A stretch of DNA of 64,000 bases from an uncultured Eisenbergiella sp. Lineage in GTDB: Bacteria; Bacillota; Clostridia; Lachnospirales; Lachnospiraceae. Both the position numbers and the translations under genes were made by a program. Numbering within the stretch: position 1 is the first letter of the stretch; every line of letters starts with the position of its first letter. Shown piece after piece: positions 16,104-24,500 of this stretch. The stretch lies in NCBI GenBank assembly GCA_910585455.1, contig CAJUEL010000013.1, forward strand, positions 1 through 64,000, written 5' to 3'. A model generated the notes under the pieces. The model was not told the DNA's origin and did not search any database. It saw nothing but the letters and a program-made list of their open reading frames with translations.

Positions 16104-17324
16104 ATGAGAACGTTTGAAAAGTCTTCAAAGCTGGACAATGTGCTGTATGATGTGCGGGGGCCTGTGGTGGATGAGGCGGACCGGATGGCGGCTGCCGGGC
16201 TGAATATTTTGAAATTGAACATTGGAAATCCCGCCCCCTTTGGCTTTAATGCGCCGGAGGAGGTGATTCTGGATATGCGCCAGTCTCTGTGGGACTGTCA
16301 GGGCTATTCGGATTCCAAGGGACTGTTTTCCGCGAGAAAGGCGATCATGCAGTACTGTCAGCTCAAGGGCATTCCGAAGGTGACGGTGGATGATATTTAT
16401 ACGGGAAACGGGGTCAGCGAGCTGATCAATCTGTGCATGCAGGCGCTGTTAAACGATGGGGATGAAATCCTGATTCCGGCGCCGGACTATCCGCTCTGGA
16501 CAGGGACGGCATCCCTGGCGGGAGGAAAGCCGGTGCACTATATCTGCGACGAGGAAGCGGACTGGTATCCGGATATCCAGGATATCCGCAGCAAAATCAC
16601 GGACAGGACGAAGGCGATCGTCATCATCAATCCCAATAACCCGACCGGCGCGCTGTATCCGAAGGAAATACTGGAAGAGATTGTGAAAATTGCCCAGGAG
16701 TTCGGACTGATCATTTTTTCCGATGAAATTTACGACAGACTGGTGATGGACGGGCTGAAGCATATTTCCATCGCCTCCATCGCGCCGGAGGACGTGTTCT
16801 GCGTGACTTTTTCCGGATTGTCAAAATCCCACATGATCGCGGGCTTCCGCGTGGGCTGGATGGTGTTAAGCGGCAACAAAAAGCAGGCGGCGGATTATAT
16901 CGAAGGGCTGAAAATGCTTTCCAATATGCGTCTGTGCTCCAATGTGCCGGCGCAGTCGATCATTCAGACGGCGCTGGGCGGCTATCAGAGCGTGGAGGAA
17001 TATCTGGTGCCCGGCGGGCGGATCTATGAGCAGCGGGAGTACATTTATAAGCTGTTGAATGATATCCCCGGCATCACGGCGAAAAAACCGAAGGCGGCGT
17101 TTTACATTTTCCCGAAGCTGGATGTAGAGAAATTCAACATCCGCGACGATGAGCAGTTCGCGCTGGATCTGCTGCGGGAAAAACGGATTCTGGTGGTGCA
17201 CGGCGGCGGCTTTAACTGGCATGCGCCGGACCATTTCCGGATCGTGTATCTGCCCAGAAAGGCGGATCTGGAGGTCGCCATGGGACAGCTTCGGGATTTC
17301 CTTGCCACCTATCGGCAAAAATGA
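16104..17324 (+). CDS. Pyridoxal-phosphate aminotransferase, class I/II (AlaA-like)
   Basis: A 406-residue fold-type I aminotransferase. It shows LNIGNPAPFGF near the N-terminus, the PLP-binding YTGNGVSELI and PNNPTGALYP (substrate and PLP Asn), SDEIYDRLVMDG (Asp/Tyr), and the Schiff-base lysine in SGLSKSHMIAGFRVGW. FRIVYLP near the C-terminus carries the carboxylate-binding arginine. The closest known type is the glutamate-pyruvate aminotransferase AlaA; broad specificity is possible. ATG at 16104 is preceded by GGAGGAAAAGG. It stands between the GH43-type gene and the DUF1703-type ATPase without a metabolic operon. Confidence 0.88.
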   Translation: MRTFEKSSKLDNVLYDVRGPVVDEADRMAAAGLNILKLNIGNPAPFGFNAPEEVILDMRQSLWDCQGYSDSKGLFSARKAIMQYCQLKGIPKVTVDDIYTGNGVSELINLCMQALLNDGDEILIPAPDYPLWTGTASLAGGKPVHYICDEEADWYPDIQDIRSKITDRTKAIVIINPNNPTGALYPKEILEEIVKIAQEFGLIIFSDEIYDRLVMDGLKHISIASIAPEDVFCVTFSGLSKSHMIAGFRVGWMVLSGNKKQAADYIEGLKMLSNMRLCSNVPAQSIIQTALGGYQSVEEYLVPGGRIYEQREYIYKLLNDIPGITAKKPKAAFYIFPKLDVEKFNIRDDEQFALDLLREKRILVVHGGGFNWHAPDHFRIVYLPRKADLEVAMGQLRDFLATYRQK

Positions 17325-17358
17325 GAGGTTCCTAATAACAAAAAAGGGGATGGAACGC

Positions 17359-19041
17359 ATGAAGCCAGTTATTTCAATCGGGGCGCAAAGCTTTGCTTTT
17401 TTGCGGGAAAACGGCTGTTTTTTGGTGGATAAAACAGGGCTGATCCGGGAGTGGTGGGAAAATCAGGATGCAGTGACGCTCATTACGCGCCCGCGCCGTT
17501 TTGGAAAAACATTAAATATGAATATGCTGGACTGCTTCTTCTCCAACCGTTATGCCAACAGAGGAGATCTTTTTTGGGGGCTTTCCATCTGGGAGGAAGA
17601 AAAGTATCGGAAGCTGCAGGGCTCCCGCCCGGTTATTTCATTCAGCTTTGCAAGTATCAAGGGGCAGGACTATGCGGCGGCGAGAGAAGGAATCGTTCAA
17701 ACACTGATCGAGCTGTATACGAGATATGAGTTTTTGATGGAGGGGGATTTTCTGTCAGAAAAAGAAAAGGCTTTCTTTAAATCCGTGAATGCGGAAATGA
17801 CGGATACAGTTGCGGCATTCAGTGTGAATAGGCTTTCCATATATCTGGAACGGTATTATGGAAAAAGGGTGTTGATATTGCTGGATGAGTATGATACGCC
17901 ACTGCAGGAGGCCTATGGAAACGGATTCTGGAAAGAGATGGTGGCATTTGTCCGCAGTCTGTTCAATGCTACCTTTAAAACAAATCCTGCCATGGAACGG
18001 GGATTGCTGACGGGAATCACCAGAGTGAGCAAGGAATCCGTCTTTTCGGATTTGAACCATCTGACCGTAGTGACAACGACTTCGGAGATGTATCGGGCGC
18101 AGTTTGGATTTACACAAAAAGAGGTATTTGACGCGCTTACGCTTTTTGGAATGGACGGAGAGAAGGAAAATGTGAAGCTATGGTATGACGGTTTTACCTT
18201 CGGCAGTCAAAAAGGCATGTATAATCCCTGGTCCATCACCTCTTTTTTAAAAGAAAAACAGTACAGACCATATTGGGCAAATTCCAGCGCAAACAGTCTG
18301 GTGGACAGCCTGATCCGGCAGGGAAATCCGCAGACGAAGACAATTGTTGAGGATTTGATAGATGGAAAAACGCTGACAGCGCAGCTGGACGAGGAGATCG
18401 TTTTTGATCAGCTTACGAAAAAGCCGGGCGCAATCTGGAGTATGCTGCTCGCAGGCGGCTATCTGAGGGTTGAGGAGAAAGACTTTAGCCAGGAAACAGG
18501 GGTGTATACCTATACGTTGCGGCTGACGAACAGAGAGGTATTGCTCACTTTCCGGGACATGATTAAAGGATGGTTTTCCGAAGAGGATGTGCCTTACCGT
18601 GACTTCCTGCAGGCTTTTTTGCAGGAAGATGTGTACTACATGAATGAATATATGAATGAGGTGGCAGGGCGGACCTTCAGCTTTTTCGATGTAGCAAATA
18701 AGCCATCTGAGAAAGCGGATCCGGAACGTTTTTATCATGGCTTTGTGCTGGGGCTGATCGTGGAGCTTGCGGGGCAGTACCATATTCTATCGAACCGGGA
18801 AAGCGGATTCGGCAGATATGATGTGATGCTGGAGCCAACGGATCGTCGGCAAAAGGCATATGTTCTGGAATTTAAGATAAAAAGTAAAAGGGAGGCTACG
18901 TTGGAGGACACGCTGAAAGCGGCGCTTGCACAGATTGAACAAAAATGCTATGATGCAGAGCTGATTGCACGCGGGATTGCAAGGGAGCAAATCAGACATT
19001 ATGGCTTTGCTTTTGAAGGAAAACGGGTGCTGATCGGTTAG
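17359..19041 (+). CDS. AAA-ATPase/PDDEXK nuclease-like protein (DUF1703 family)
   Basis: A 560-residue member of the family with an N-terminal AAA-ATPase-like domain and C-terminal PDDEXK_9 nuclease-like domain. It begins with ISIGAQSFAFLRENGCFLVD; the Walker A region is RPRRFGKTLNMNML near 48, Walker B is VLILLDEYDTPLQ near 175. The C-terminal nuclease-type signature is GRYDVMLEP followed by AYVLEFKIK (Asp...Glu-x-Lys) near 490-515. Such genes are amplified in Lachnospiraceae and Bacteroidetes; their function is unknown. ATG at 17359 is spaced 9 bases from AAGGGG; 17350 is an alternative. A strong terminator follows. Confidence 0.85.
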   Translation: MKPVISIGAQSFAFLRENGCFLVDKTGLIREWWENQDAVTLITRPRRFGKTLNMNMLDCFFSNRYANRGDLFWGLSIWEEEKYRKLQGSRPVISFSFASIKGQDYAAAREGIVQTLIELYTRYEFLMEGDFLSEKEKAFFKSVNAEMTDTVAAFSVNRLSIYLERYYGKRVLILLDEYDTPLQEAYGNGFWKEMVAFVRSLFNATFKTNPAMERGLLTGITRVSKESVFSDLNHLTVVTTTSEMYRAQFGFTQKEVFDALTLFGMDGEKENVKLWYDGFTFGSQKGMYNPWSITSFLKEKQYRPYWANSSANSLVDSLIRQGNPQTKTIVEDLIDGKTLTAQLDEEIVFDQLTKKPGAIWSMLLAGGYLRVEEKDFSQETGVYTYTLRLTNREVLLTFRDMIKGWFSEEDVPYRDFLQAFLQEDVYYMNEYMNEVAGRTFSFFDVANKPSEKADPERFYHGFVLGLIVELAGQYHILSNRESGFGRYDVMLEPTDRRQKAYVLEFKIKSKREATLEDTLKAALAQIEQKCYDAELIARGIAREQIRHYGFAFEGKRVLIG

Positions 19042-19083
19042 ATGCGGTGTATGTAGCCGATATGGCACATTGTGGACCGGCAG

Positions 19084-19153
19084 GACCGGGCATTCTTCGC
19101 CACGGCACAGGAAGCAGTTCCTGCGCCGTGGCGAAGAATGCCCGGTCTTTTTT
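19084..19153 (+). terminator. Strong terminator after the AAA-ATPase gene
   Basis: GACCGGGCATTCTTCGCCAC (19084-19103) pairs with its complement at 19128-19147; the stem continues inward with one mismatch to CAGGAA/TTCCTG. The run of seven T after 19147 makes it a good Rho-independent terminator. Confidence 0.85.
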
Positions 19154-19213
19154 CACAACCTGTGAAGGACGAATATAATTCTGTAAAAGAAATATATTTT
19201 TTAATGAAATACA

Positions 19214-19242
19214 TTGACAGATGAGGTATGTCGTGATATGAT
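19214..19242 (+). promoter_or_regulatory. Promoter of the PadR-DUF4097 operon
   Basis: Consensus TTGACA (19214-19219), 17-base spacer, TATGAT (19237-19242), followed by a 55-base leader. AGCTGCCGGATATGATGGCAG nearby is a weak inverted repeat that could be an operator. Confidence 0.65.
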
Positions 19243-19296
19243 AATTGCATCAAAGCTGCCGGATATGATGGCAGTCATCCAAAAAGAGAAGGAGGA

Positions 19297-19650
19297 ATGG
19301 ACTTGTCAATTTCAGCGGATACCCTGCGGGGCTACACGGATACGATCATTTTGACGCAGCTGATGAAGAGGGACAGCTACGGGTATGAGATCAACAAGAA
19401 TGTGCAGCAGCGCACAAAGGGACAATATGAATTTAAGGAAGCGACCCTCTACACAGCCTTTAAGCGGCTGGGGCAGAACGGGTTAATCACCTCTTACTGG
19501 GGAGAGGAAGGCGCAGGTGCAAGAAGGCGCTACTACAGGATCACGGAAGAGGGGAAAAAGCAGTGGGAAGAGCGGGTGCAGGAATGGCAGGAAATCCGCA
19601 CACTTTTGGACGCGTTACTCGCATTGGAGGTAGAGCATGAATCGGATTGA
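19297..19650 (+). CDS. PadR-family transcriptional regulator
   Basis: A 117-residue winged-helix regulator: ILTQLMKRDSYGYEINKN (helices 1-2), KEATLYTAFKRLGQNGLIT (recognition helix) and RRRYYRITEEGKKQWEERV (wing and dimer helix). The conserved YG(Y/F) and tyrosine-containing ATLYTA signature are clear. GGAGG (19291-19295) is only one base from this ATG; the TTG at 19303, seven bases away, may be the true start. The stop overlaps the start of the DUF4097 gene by 14 bases. PadR genes paired with HAAS-domain proteins form one regulatory unit in Firmicutes, so a repressor of this two-gene operon is likely. Confidence 0.9.
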   Translation: MDLSISADTLRGYTDTIILTQLMKRDSYGYEINKNVQQRTKGQYEFKEATLYTAFKRLGQNGLITSYWGEEGAGARRRYYRITEEGKKQWEERVQEWQEIRTLLDALLALEVEHESD

Positions 19651-21043
19651 GACAAAGATTATCATCATGGTGACGAATCGTCTTGCCGCTGCGAAGGACA
19701 GCGATGCCAAGACGGAAATGATTGAAGAGCTGAGCGAGAATCTGTACCAGCGGTATCTGGAGCTGGTGGAGAGCGGTATCGCCGAGGATGTTGCCCTGCA
19801 GCAGGCGCTGGACAGCCTTGGGGATGTGGATGAGCTGCTTTCCTTTTTGTCGGAAACGGAAGGCAACGGTTTTTCCGGGCAGCAGGCAGCTAAAGAGCAG
19901 GATGTGGCAGCGGGCAGCGCGTCCGCACAGGATGCAGGCGGACAGGAACCTGCCTGGGAGACGGATGCGGACGGACAGGATATTGGAAAAGAAAGTGGCG
20001 CTTCCGAAGAAAATGCTTCCTCGAAAGAAAATTCTTCCTCCTTTACGAGAGAGGATTTCGAAAATGGGATAGAGGAGATCGTCAACGCGGCCATTTCTGC
20101 CGCGAAGGAGGCGGTGGACTGTACGAAAAATGTGGCGAAGGATGTGTCGGTCCAGATTAAGGAGATGTATTCCGACGGCAGATTCCAGTCTTTCACATCC
20201 CAGCGCAGCAAGCGGTCAGAGAGCATGACGATTCCGGTGGAGAGTGTGAATGCGCTGGAAATCAACATGACGAACGGGGATATCGCCCTGCACAGCGCGG
20301 ATGGGGAAGATATTGAAATTGAGATCAGCGGCGACGTGGAAGAGGTGGAGACGATGCTCAAGGGCGATGGCATTTTATCCATCGGGCAGAGGAGCACCGC
20401 GAGCACAGCCTTTTTCTTCATGCGGGGCGTCAAGCATGCGGATGTGGAGGTTCTGTTACCCAAAAAGGTATGGGAAAGCGTGGCGCTTTCCACGGTGAAC
20501 GGGGATATCGAGATCGAGGATGAGCTGATTTGCAGAAGGCTGATTGCCAAAACGACCAGTGGCGATCTGAACATGGAGCGTGTTTCCAGCGAGCACATTG
20601 AGCTAAAGCAATGCAGCGGCGATATTCACGGAGAAGACTTAAGCGGCAACGTGCATGCGGAGTCCAAGAGCGGCGAGATTGAGATCAGCGGTACGCTGGG
20701 ACGGTGTGAGCTGTTCTCCGTGAGCGGCAGCGTCCGGTTTGAGGGCGAGTGCCAGGAAGCGAATTGCTCCAGCACCAGCGGCGATGTGGAGCTGGATCTT
20801 GCCAATCTGCCGGAGAAAATCAAGTGCAATTCCATTTCCGGAAACTGTGACTGTGAATTCGAAATTCCGGAGGGCAAAGGCTTCCGGCTTTCTTACCGGA
20901 CTGTGAGTGGAAGATTTTCCAGCGATCTGCCCCTGGAGGGACGGATAGAGGAAAAACGTGGAGATGCGGTTTACGGAGAAAATGTGAGCGGTCAGATCAA
21001 TCTGTCCAGCGTCAGCGGCGATATCCGGGTTTGTGGGAAATAA
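19637..21043 (+). CDS. HAAS-domain and DUF4097 beta-repeat protein
   Basis: A 468-residue protein. Residues 8-72 resemble the HAAS domain (ELSENLYQRYLELVESGIA, ALDSLGDVDELLSFL) found in partners of PadR regulators. Residues 75-140 are acidic and Gln/Ser-rich, low complexity. From about 195 a repetitive beta-helix of DUF4097 type follows, with recurrent units such as TVNGDIEIED, TTSGDLNMER, SVSGSVRFEG, STSGDVELDL, SISGNCDCEF, TVSGRFSSDL and SVSGDIRVCG. No signal peptide or membrane segment is visible, so a cytoplasmic location is inferred. Function unknown; it may bind and antagonise PadR or act as a scaffold. Confidence 0.82.
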   Translation: MNRIETKIIIMVTNRLAAAKDSDAKTEMIEELSENLYQRYLELVESGIAEDVALQQALDSLGDVDELLSFLSETEGNGFSGQQAAKEQDVAAGSASAQDAGGQEPAWETDADGQDIGKESGASEENASSKENSSSFTREDFENGIEEIVNAAISAAKEAVDCTKNVAKDVSVQIKEMYSDGRFQSFTSQRSKRSESMTIPVESVNALEINMTNGDIALHSADGEDIEIEISGDVEEVETMLKGDGILSIGQRSTASTAFFFMRGVKHADVEVLLPKKVWESVALSTVNGDIEIEDELICRRLIAKTTSGDLNMERVSSEHIELKQCSGDIHGEDLSGNVHAESKSGEIEISGTLGRCELFSVSGSVRFEGECQEANCSSTSGDVELDLANLPEKIKCNSISGNCDCEFEIPEGKGFRLSYRTVSGRFSSDLPLEGRIEEKRGDAVYGENVSGQINLSSVSGDIRVCGK

Positions 21044-21105
21044 AGAGCTGCTGTTGTTCGTTCCGTGACCGGTGATAAGAAAGAAACAGAACATGGTGAA
21101 ATCAA

Positions 21106-21142
21106 AAACCGTCTGCAGCGTGACTGGCTGCAGGCGGTTTTT
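21106..21142 (+). terminator. Terminator of the PadR-DUF4097 operon
   Basis: AAAAACCGTCTGCAGC and GCTGCAGGCGGTTTTT form a stem of about 15 bp with a short loop, ending in a T-run. Confidence 0.8.
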
Positions 21143-21182
21143 GGTCATGTACCGGCATGGGCTGTATTTCTGGATATTTTAC

Positions 21183-21211
21183 TTGACCTTTTATAGGTAA
21201 TGATATATAAT
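21183..21211 (+). promoter_or_regulatory. Promoter of the CotH-VTC-DUF4956 operon
   Basis: TTGACC (21183-21188), 17-base spacer, perfect TATAAT (21206-21211). The leader of about 120 bases is AT-rich and shows no clear structure. Confidence 0.7.
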
Positions 21212-21339
21212 GCATAAAAATAAGAAATTACAAAAATCAAAGCATTTTGCGCAATTTTTTTCAAAAAAGCAAGGCAAAATGACGATAATGGAGAAAATGA
21301 AGTTCGAAATATCATACATGCAATGGAGAGAAATCCGGA

Positions 21340-22932
21340 ATGGCAAAAAAGTACACCCGGCTTGCAATGAGCGAAATGAGCAAAAAAATCTGGTTTTTGT
21401 TGTTTTCTTTTCTGTTCCTTTTTTTCTATATAAGCGGCGGCAAAATCTCAGCCGGTTTCCGGCATAAGGTCATGAATGTGGAAGTGCTTTCCAAAGAAGA
21501 AATCGATTTTTTGTGTGACGGGAAAACGGATGCTTTCATGGAACCGCAGATCACGCTGGGGGAGGATGCAATCGCCTATGACATCGGTCAGAATATGCTG
21601 CTGATTCCCCAGAGCCTTTTGGAGGAGGAATTTGATCATAAGCTGCAGGCGCCGGACGGGAAGCTTTGTTTTCTGGAGGATGAAGCGCTGAAAAACAAGG
21701 CGGAAACCATTCGGGAAAACAGGGTGCTCCGGCTGTTCTGGGTGCGGGAGGACCAATGCTGGATGTATAACGTGTATTTTACGGGAATGCCCGTGCTGTC
21801 CATTTCCAGTGAACAGATGACGGAGGATGGAATTGTGAGCGGACATATGTGGCTCTATGATCAATACCACAGCTCTGCCCGGTATCAGAGCGCGGCATGC
21901 GCGTGGCATCTGCGGGGCGCTACCACCAGACAGTATGAGAAGGCCGGCTACCGGCTGACGCTCACGGACAAAAAGCTTTCTCTGCTGGGAATGCGCAGGG
22001 ATGATGACTGGATTCTCAATGCCCTTTATGATGATGACGGGCTGATTCACAATAAGCTTTCCTACGACGTGTGGAGGGAAATAGCCGCCAGCAATCAGGT
22101 CGCTTACGATGAAGGCATCAGTATGGAATATGTGGAATTGTTCATGGATCGGGAATATGTGGGCGTATATGGGCTTCTGGAAAGAATTGACAAAAAAACG
22201 CTGCAGCTCGATGAGAGGGATATTTTGTATAAATGCCGGAAACCCGATGTGCCGGGGACGGATGATTTTTACAGGGAGCTTACGGAGGAGATGCATCCTG
22301 TTTTCGTGCTGAAATATCCAAAGGATTTCGCGATGGAGGACTGGGAGCCCTTAAAACGATGGACTGATCTGTTTTTATTGGATCAATATGAGGATTTTGA
22401 CGCGGCGGTTTCCATTTTAAATATGGAAAATGCGATCGATTATAATCTGTTTAATCTGCTCACCTGCGGCATGGATAATACTTTGAAAAATATTTATTAC
22501 CAGGCGGATTATCAGGGAGACGGAAATTACCGCATGATCAGGGTTCCATGGGATTTGAACATGACCTGGGGAAATTCCTGGGTGGATGATCCGGCCTGCA
22601 GGTTCAACCGGTTTCAGGAAAAAAATTTTGAAGCGGCATGCGGCTGGACACCGGATATGCAGAGATTGTATGAGGAGAGGCCGGAAATGATCGGCGGACT
22701 GATGGCCGACAGATGGCGCAGGCTGCGGCGCGGCATCATCACCAGGGAAAGCCTGTACGCAAGGCTGGATGCAGAGTTTTCCTATCTGCACGGTTCCGGG
22801 GCATATGCGCGGAATCTGATCCGGTGGCCGCCCGGAGACGGGGATTGGCAGGATGATTATATGTATGAGTACGTGGACCGGCGGCTTGCTTTTCTGGATG
22901 CGTACATAGGACGGATGGGTAAAGCGGAATGA
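21340..22932 (+). CDS. CotH-kinase-family protein, membrane anchored
   Basis: A 530-residue protein with one N-terminal membrane segment (about residues 16-33, IWFLLFSFLFLFFYISG) and an extracytoplasmic CotH-type kinase fold. Family motifs include VWREIAASNQVAYDEG, YVGVYGLLERIDKKTL near 285 and the metal-binding MIRVPWDLNMTWGNSW near 405. In Bacillus CotH is a spore-coat protein kinase. Here the two genes downstream, VTC-like and DUF4956, overlap or nearly overlap, forming a three-gene cassette seen widely in Clostridia and other phyla (from memory). A role in phosphorylating a surface protein or polymer is an inference. ATG at 21340 has GGAGAG about 10 bases upstream. Confidence 0.87.
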   Translation: MAKKYTRLAMSEMSKKIWFLLFSFLFLFFYISGGKISAGFRHKVMNVEVLSKEEIDFLCDGKTDAFMEPQITLGEDAIAYDIGQNMLLIPQSLLEEEFDHKLQAPDGKLCFLEDEALKNKAETIRENRVLRLFWVREDQCWMYNVYFTGMPVLSISSEQMTEDGIVSGHMWLYDQYHSSARYQSAACAWHLRGATTRQYEKAGYRLTLTDKKLSLLGMRRDDDWILNALYDDDGLIHNKLSYDVWREIAASNQVAYDEGISMEYVELFMDREYVGVYGLLERIDKKTLQLDERDILYKCRKPDVPGTDDFYRELTEEMHPVFVLKYPKDFAMEDWEPLKRWTDLFLLDQYEDFDAAVSILNMENAIDYNLFNLLTCGMDNTLKNIYYQADYQGDGNYRMIRVPWDLNMTWGNSWVDDPACRFNRFQEKNFEAACGWTPDMQRLYEERPEMIGGLMADRWRRLRRGIITRESLYARLDAEFSYLHGSGAYARNLIRWPPGDGDWQDDYMYEYVDRRLAFLDAYIGRMGKAE

Positions 22933-23612
22933 AGTACAGACATGAGCTGAAATTTCTGGTTTCTGATGCGCAGCTGGAAATCATCAGATACCGTTTAAAA
23001 CCGCTGATGCGGCCGGACGCGCATCAGAAGGGGGAAGCATATGCGGTGAGAAGCCTGTATTTTGACGATTTTTATGATTCCTGCATGCGGGAAAATGAGG
23101 ATGGGATTGATAACAGGCAGAAATTCAGAATCCGGATTTATGACGGAGACGCAGCCATGATCCGGCTGGAAAAGAAAATTAAATGCCATGGCATGACCGG
23201 AAAGGTGAGCAGCGTCATTTCAAAGGAGGATTGCCGCATTTACATGGCCGGCAGGACGCCCGGATTCAGGCAGGAAAGCACGGCGCTGGAAAAGGAGCTT
23301 TATGTGGGGATCAAAACGAGAGGGCTGCATCCTGCAAGCATCGTGGAATACGAAAGGACAGCTTTTGTGGATCCTAAAGGAAATGTGAGGATCACCTTTG
23401 ACCGGAATATCCGCGGCAATGAAAAAACGGAGGGCTTTTTGGAAGAGAGGCTCTACGCCGTGCCGCTGTTACCCCAAAGAAATCATGTGTTGGAAGTAAA
23501 ATACGATGAACTGCTGCCGGAATATATTTTTCGGGCGTTGGAGACGGGGACGCTTGTAAGAACCGCCTTTTCCAAATATTGCTATTCCAGGAGGTATCAA
23601 AATGAGCGTTAG
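22929..23612 (+). CDS. VTC-domain protein (polyphosphate-polymerase-like)
   Basis: A 227-residue protein of the tunnel-fold VTC family, named for the catalytic domain of the yeast polyphosphate polymerase. The tunnel residues are visible as RHELKFLVS at the N-terminus, VRSLYFDDFYDSC, KFRIRIYDGD, IRLEKKIKCHG and, near the end, LEVKYDELLPEYI. Its start overlaps the CotH stop by 4 bases and its end overlaps DUF4956 by 11 bases, so the three proteins are probably made in balance. No membrane segment; it may dock on the DUF4956 membrane protein, analogous to a polymerase with its transmembrane partner. Polymerase activity is not proved in such bacterial proteins. Confidence 0.87.
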   Translation: MKYRHELKFLVSDAQLEIIRYRLKPLMRPDAHQKGEAYAVRSLYFDDFYDSCMRENEDGIDNRQKFRIRIYDGDAAMIRLEKKIKCHGMTGKVSSVISKEDCRIYMAGRTPGFRQESTALEKELYVGIKTRGLHPASIVEYERTAFVDPKGNVRITFDRNIRGNEKTEGFLEERLYAVPLLPQRNHVLEVKYDELLPEYIFRALETGTLVRTAFSKYCYSRRYQNER

Positions 23613-24270
23613 CGATGTGGTCAAAAAATCTGTGCTGGAGGGCTTTTCCTATGGCGATTTGTCAACGGCAAAAATTATGACAACGCTGGTGGTCACCTTT
23701 TTAGTCGCCGCATATATATTTGGGGTGTACAGGCTGGTGAGCAAAAGCGCCTTTTATGTAAAAAGCTTCCATATTTCCATGGCGATCATTTCCGTTGTGA
23801 CCGCGGGGATCATTCTTGCCATGCAGTCCAGCATTGTGATCTCGCTGGGCATGGTGGGCGCGCTTTCGATTGTGCGGTTCCGGACAGCCATCAAGGACCC
23901 GATGGATCTTTTGTTTTTGTTCTGGTCGATCGGAACCGGCATTATTTGCGGGGCGGGGCTTTATAAGATCGCCATCATTCTGGCGGTTCTTGTGACTGTG
24001 GGCATCATTTTGCTGGACTTGGTTCCGGTCAGACCCGGTTCCTGCCTTTTGATCATCAACGCAGAGGCGAAGGAGCAGGAGGAGGGGATAGAGTCTGTGG
24101 TGAAAAAGCTTGCGGGGGCATACCGGCTGAAATCAAAAAATGTCACCGCAGACGGCATGGACCTGATTTATGAAATCCGGGGTAAAAACGGAAAAAAGCT
24201 TGTGGACAGGCTTTCCGAAATGAAAGGGATTGCGTCGGTTTCCATCCTGGCATGCGACGGCGGGGAGTGA
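23602..24270 (+). CDS. DUF4956 membrane protein
   Basis: A 222-residue protein with four hydrophobic segments (about residues 27-46, 60-82, 86-105 and 113-146), including the conserved SLGMVGALSIVRFRTAIKDP which is the hallmark of DUF4956, and a C-terminal soluble alpha/beta domain of about 70 residues. It is the last gene of the CotH-VTC-DUF4956 operon, with GGAGG upstream of its ATG inside the VTC gene, and is followed by a terminator. It could form the membrane channel or anchor for the VTC-like protein; this is inference. Confidence 0.87.
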   Translation: MSVSDVVKKSVLEGFSYGDLSTAKIMTTLVVTFLVAAYIFGVYRLVSKSAFYVKSFHISMAIISVVTAGIILAMQSSIVISLGMVGALSIVRFRTAIKDPMDLLFLFWSIGTGIICGAGLYKIAIILAVLVTVGIILLDLVPVRPGSCLLIINAEAKEQEEGIESVVKKLAGAYRLKSKNVTADGMDLIYEIRGKNGKKLVDRLSEMKGIASVSILACDGGE

Positions 24271-24321
24271 TTACATTTCATGGGGAGAACGACGTCTGCT
24301 CATGCAGAACTGAAAAGGATA

Positions 24322-24370
24322 AAAAGCCCGGTGCAGGCAATAACTGCTACACCGGGCTTTTCTTTTTTTG
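24322..24370 (+). terminator. Terminator of the CotH operon
   Basis: AAAGCCCGGTGCAGG... pairs with ...CTACACCGGGCTTT (11-bp stem, about 17-base loop) and is followed by TTCTTTTTTT. Confidence 0.85.
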
Positions 24371-24500
24371 TATCATTTCCTGAAAGACAGTCTCTTTCCG
24401 GTTGCGTTCCGGATGATTTATTGCTAAAATAGGAAGGGAAGCAGAGGCGCATATGCGGTCTGGTAACCTGCACAGGAGAGAAAGGTCGATATCTGCAGCG

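Noticed and set aside
19637..20598. 327-codon Ser-rich - strand frame
   Set aside because: Antisense shadow of the DUF4097 gene.
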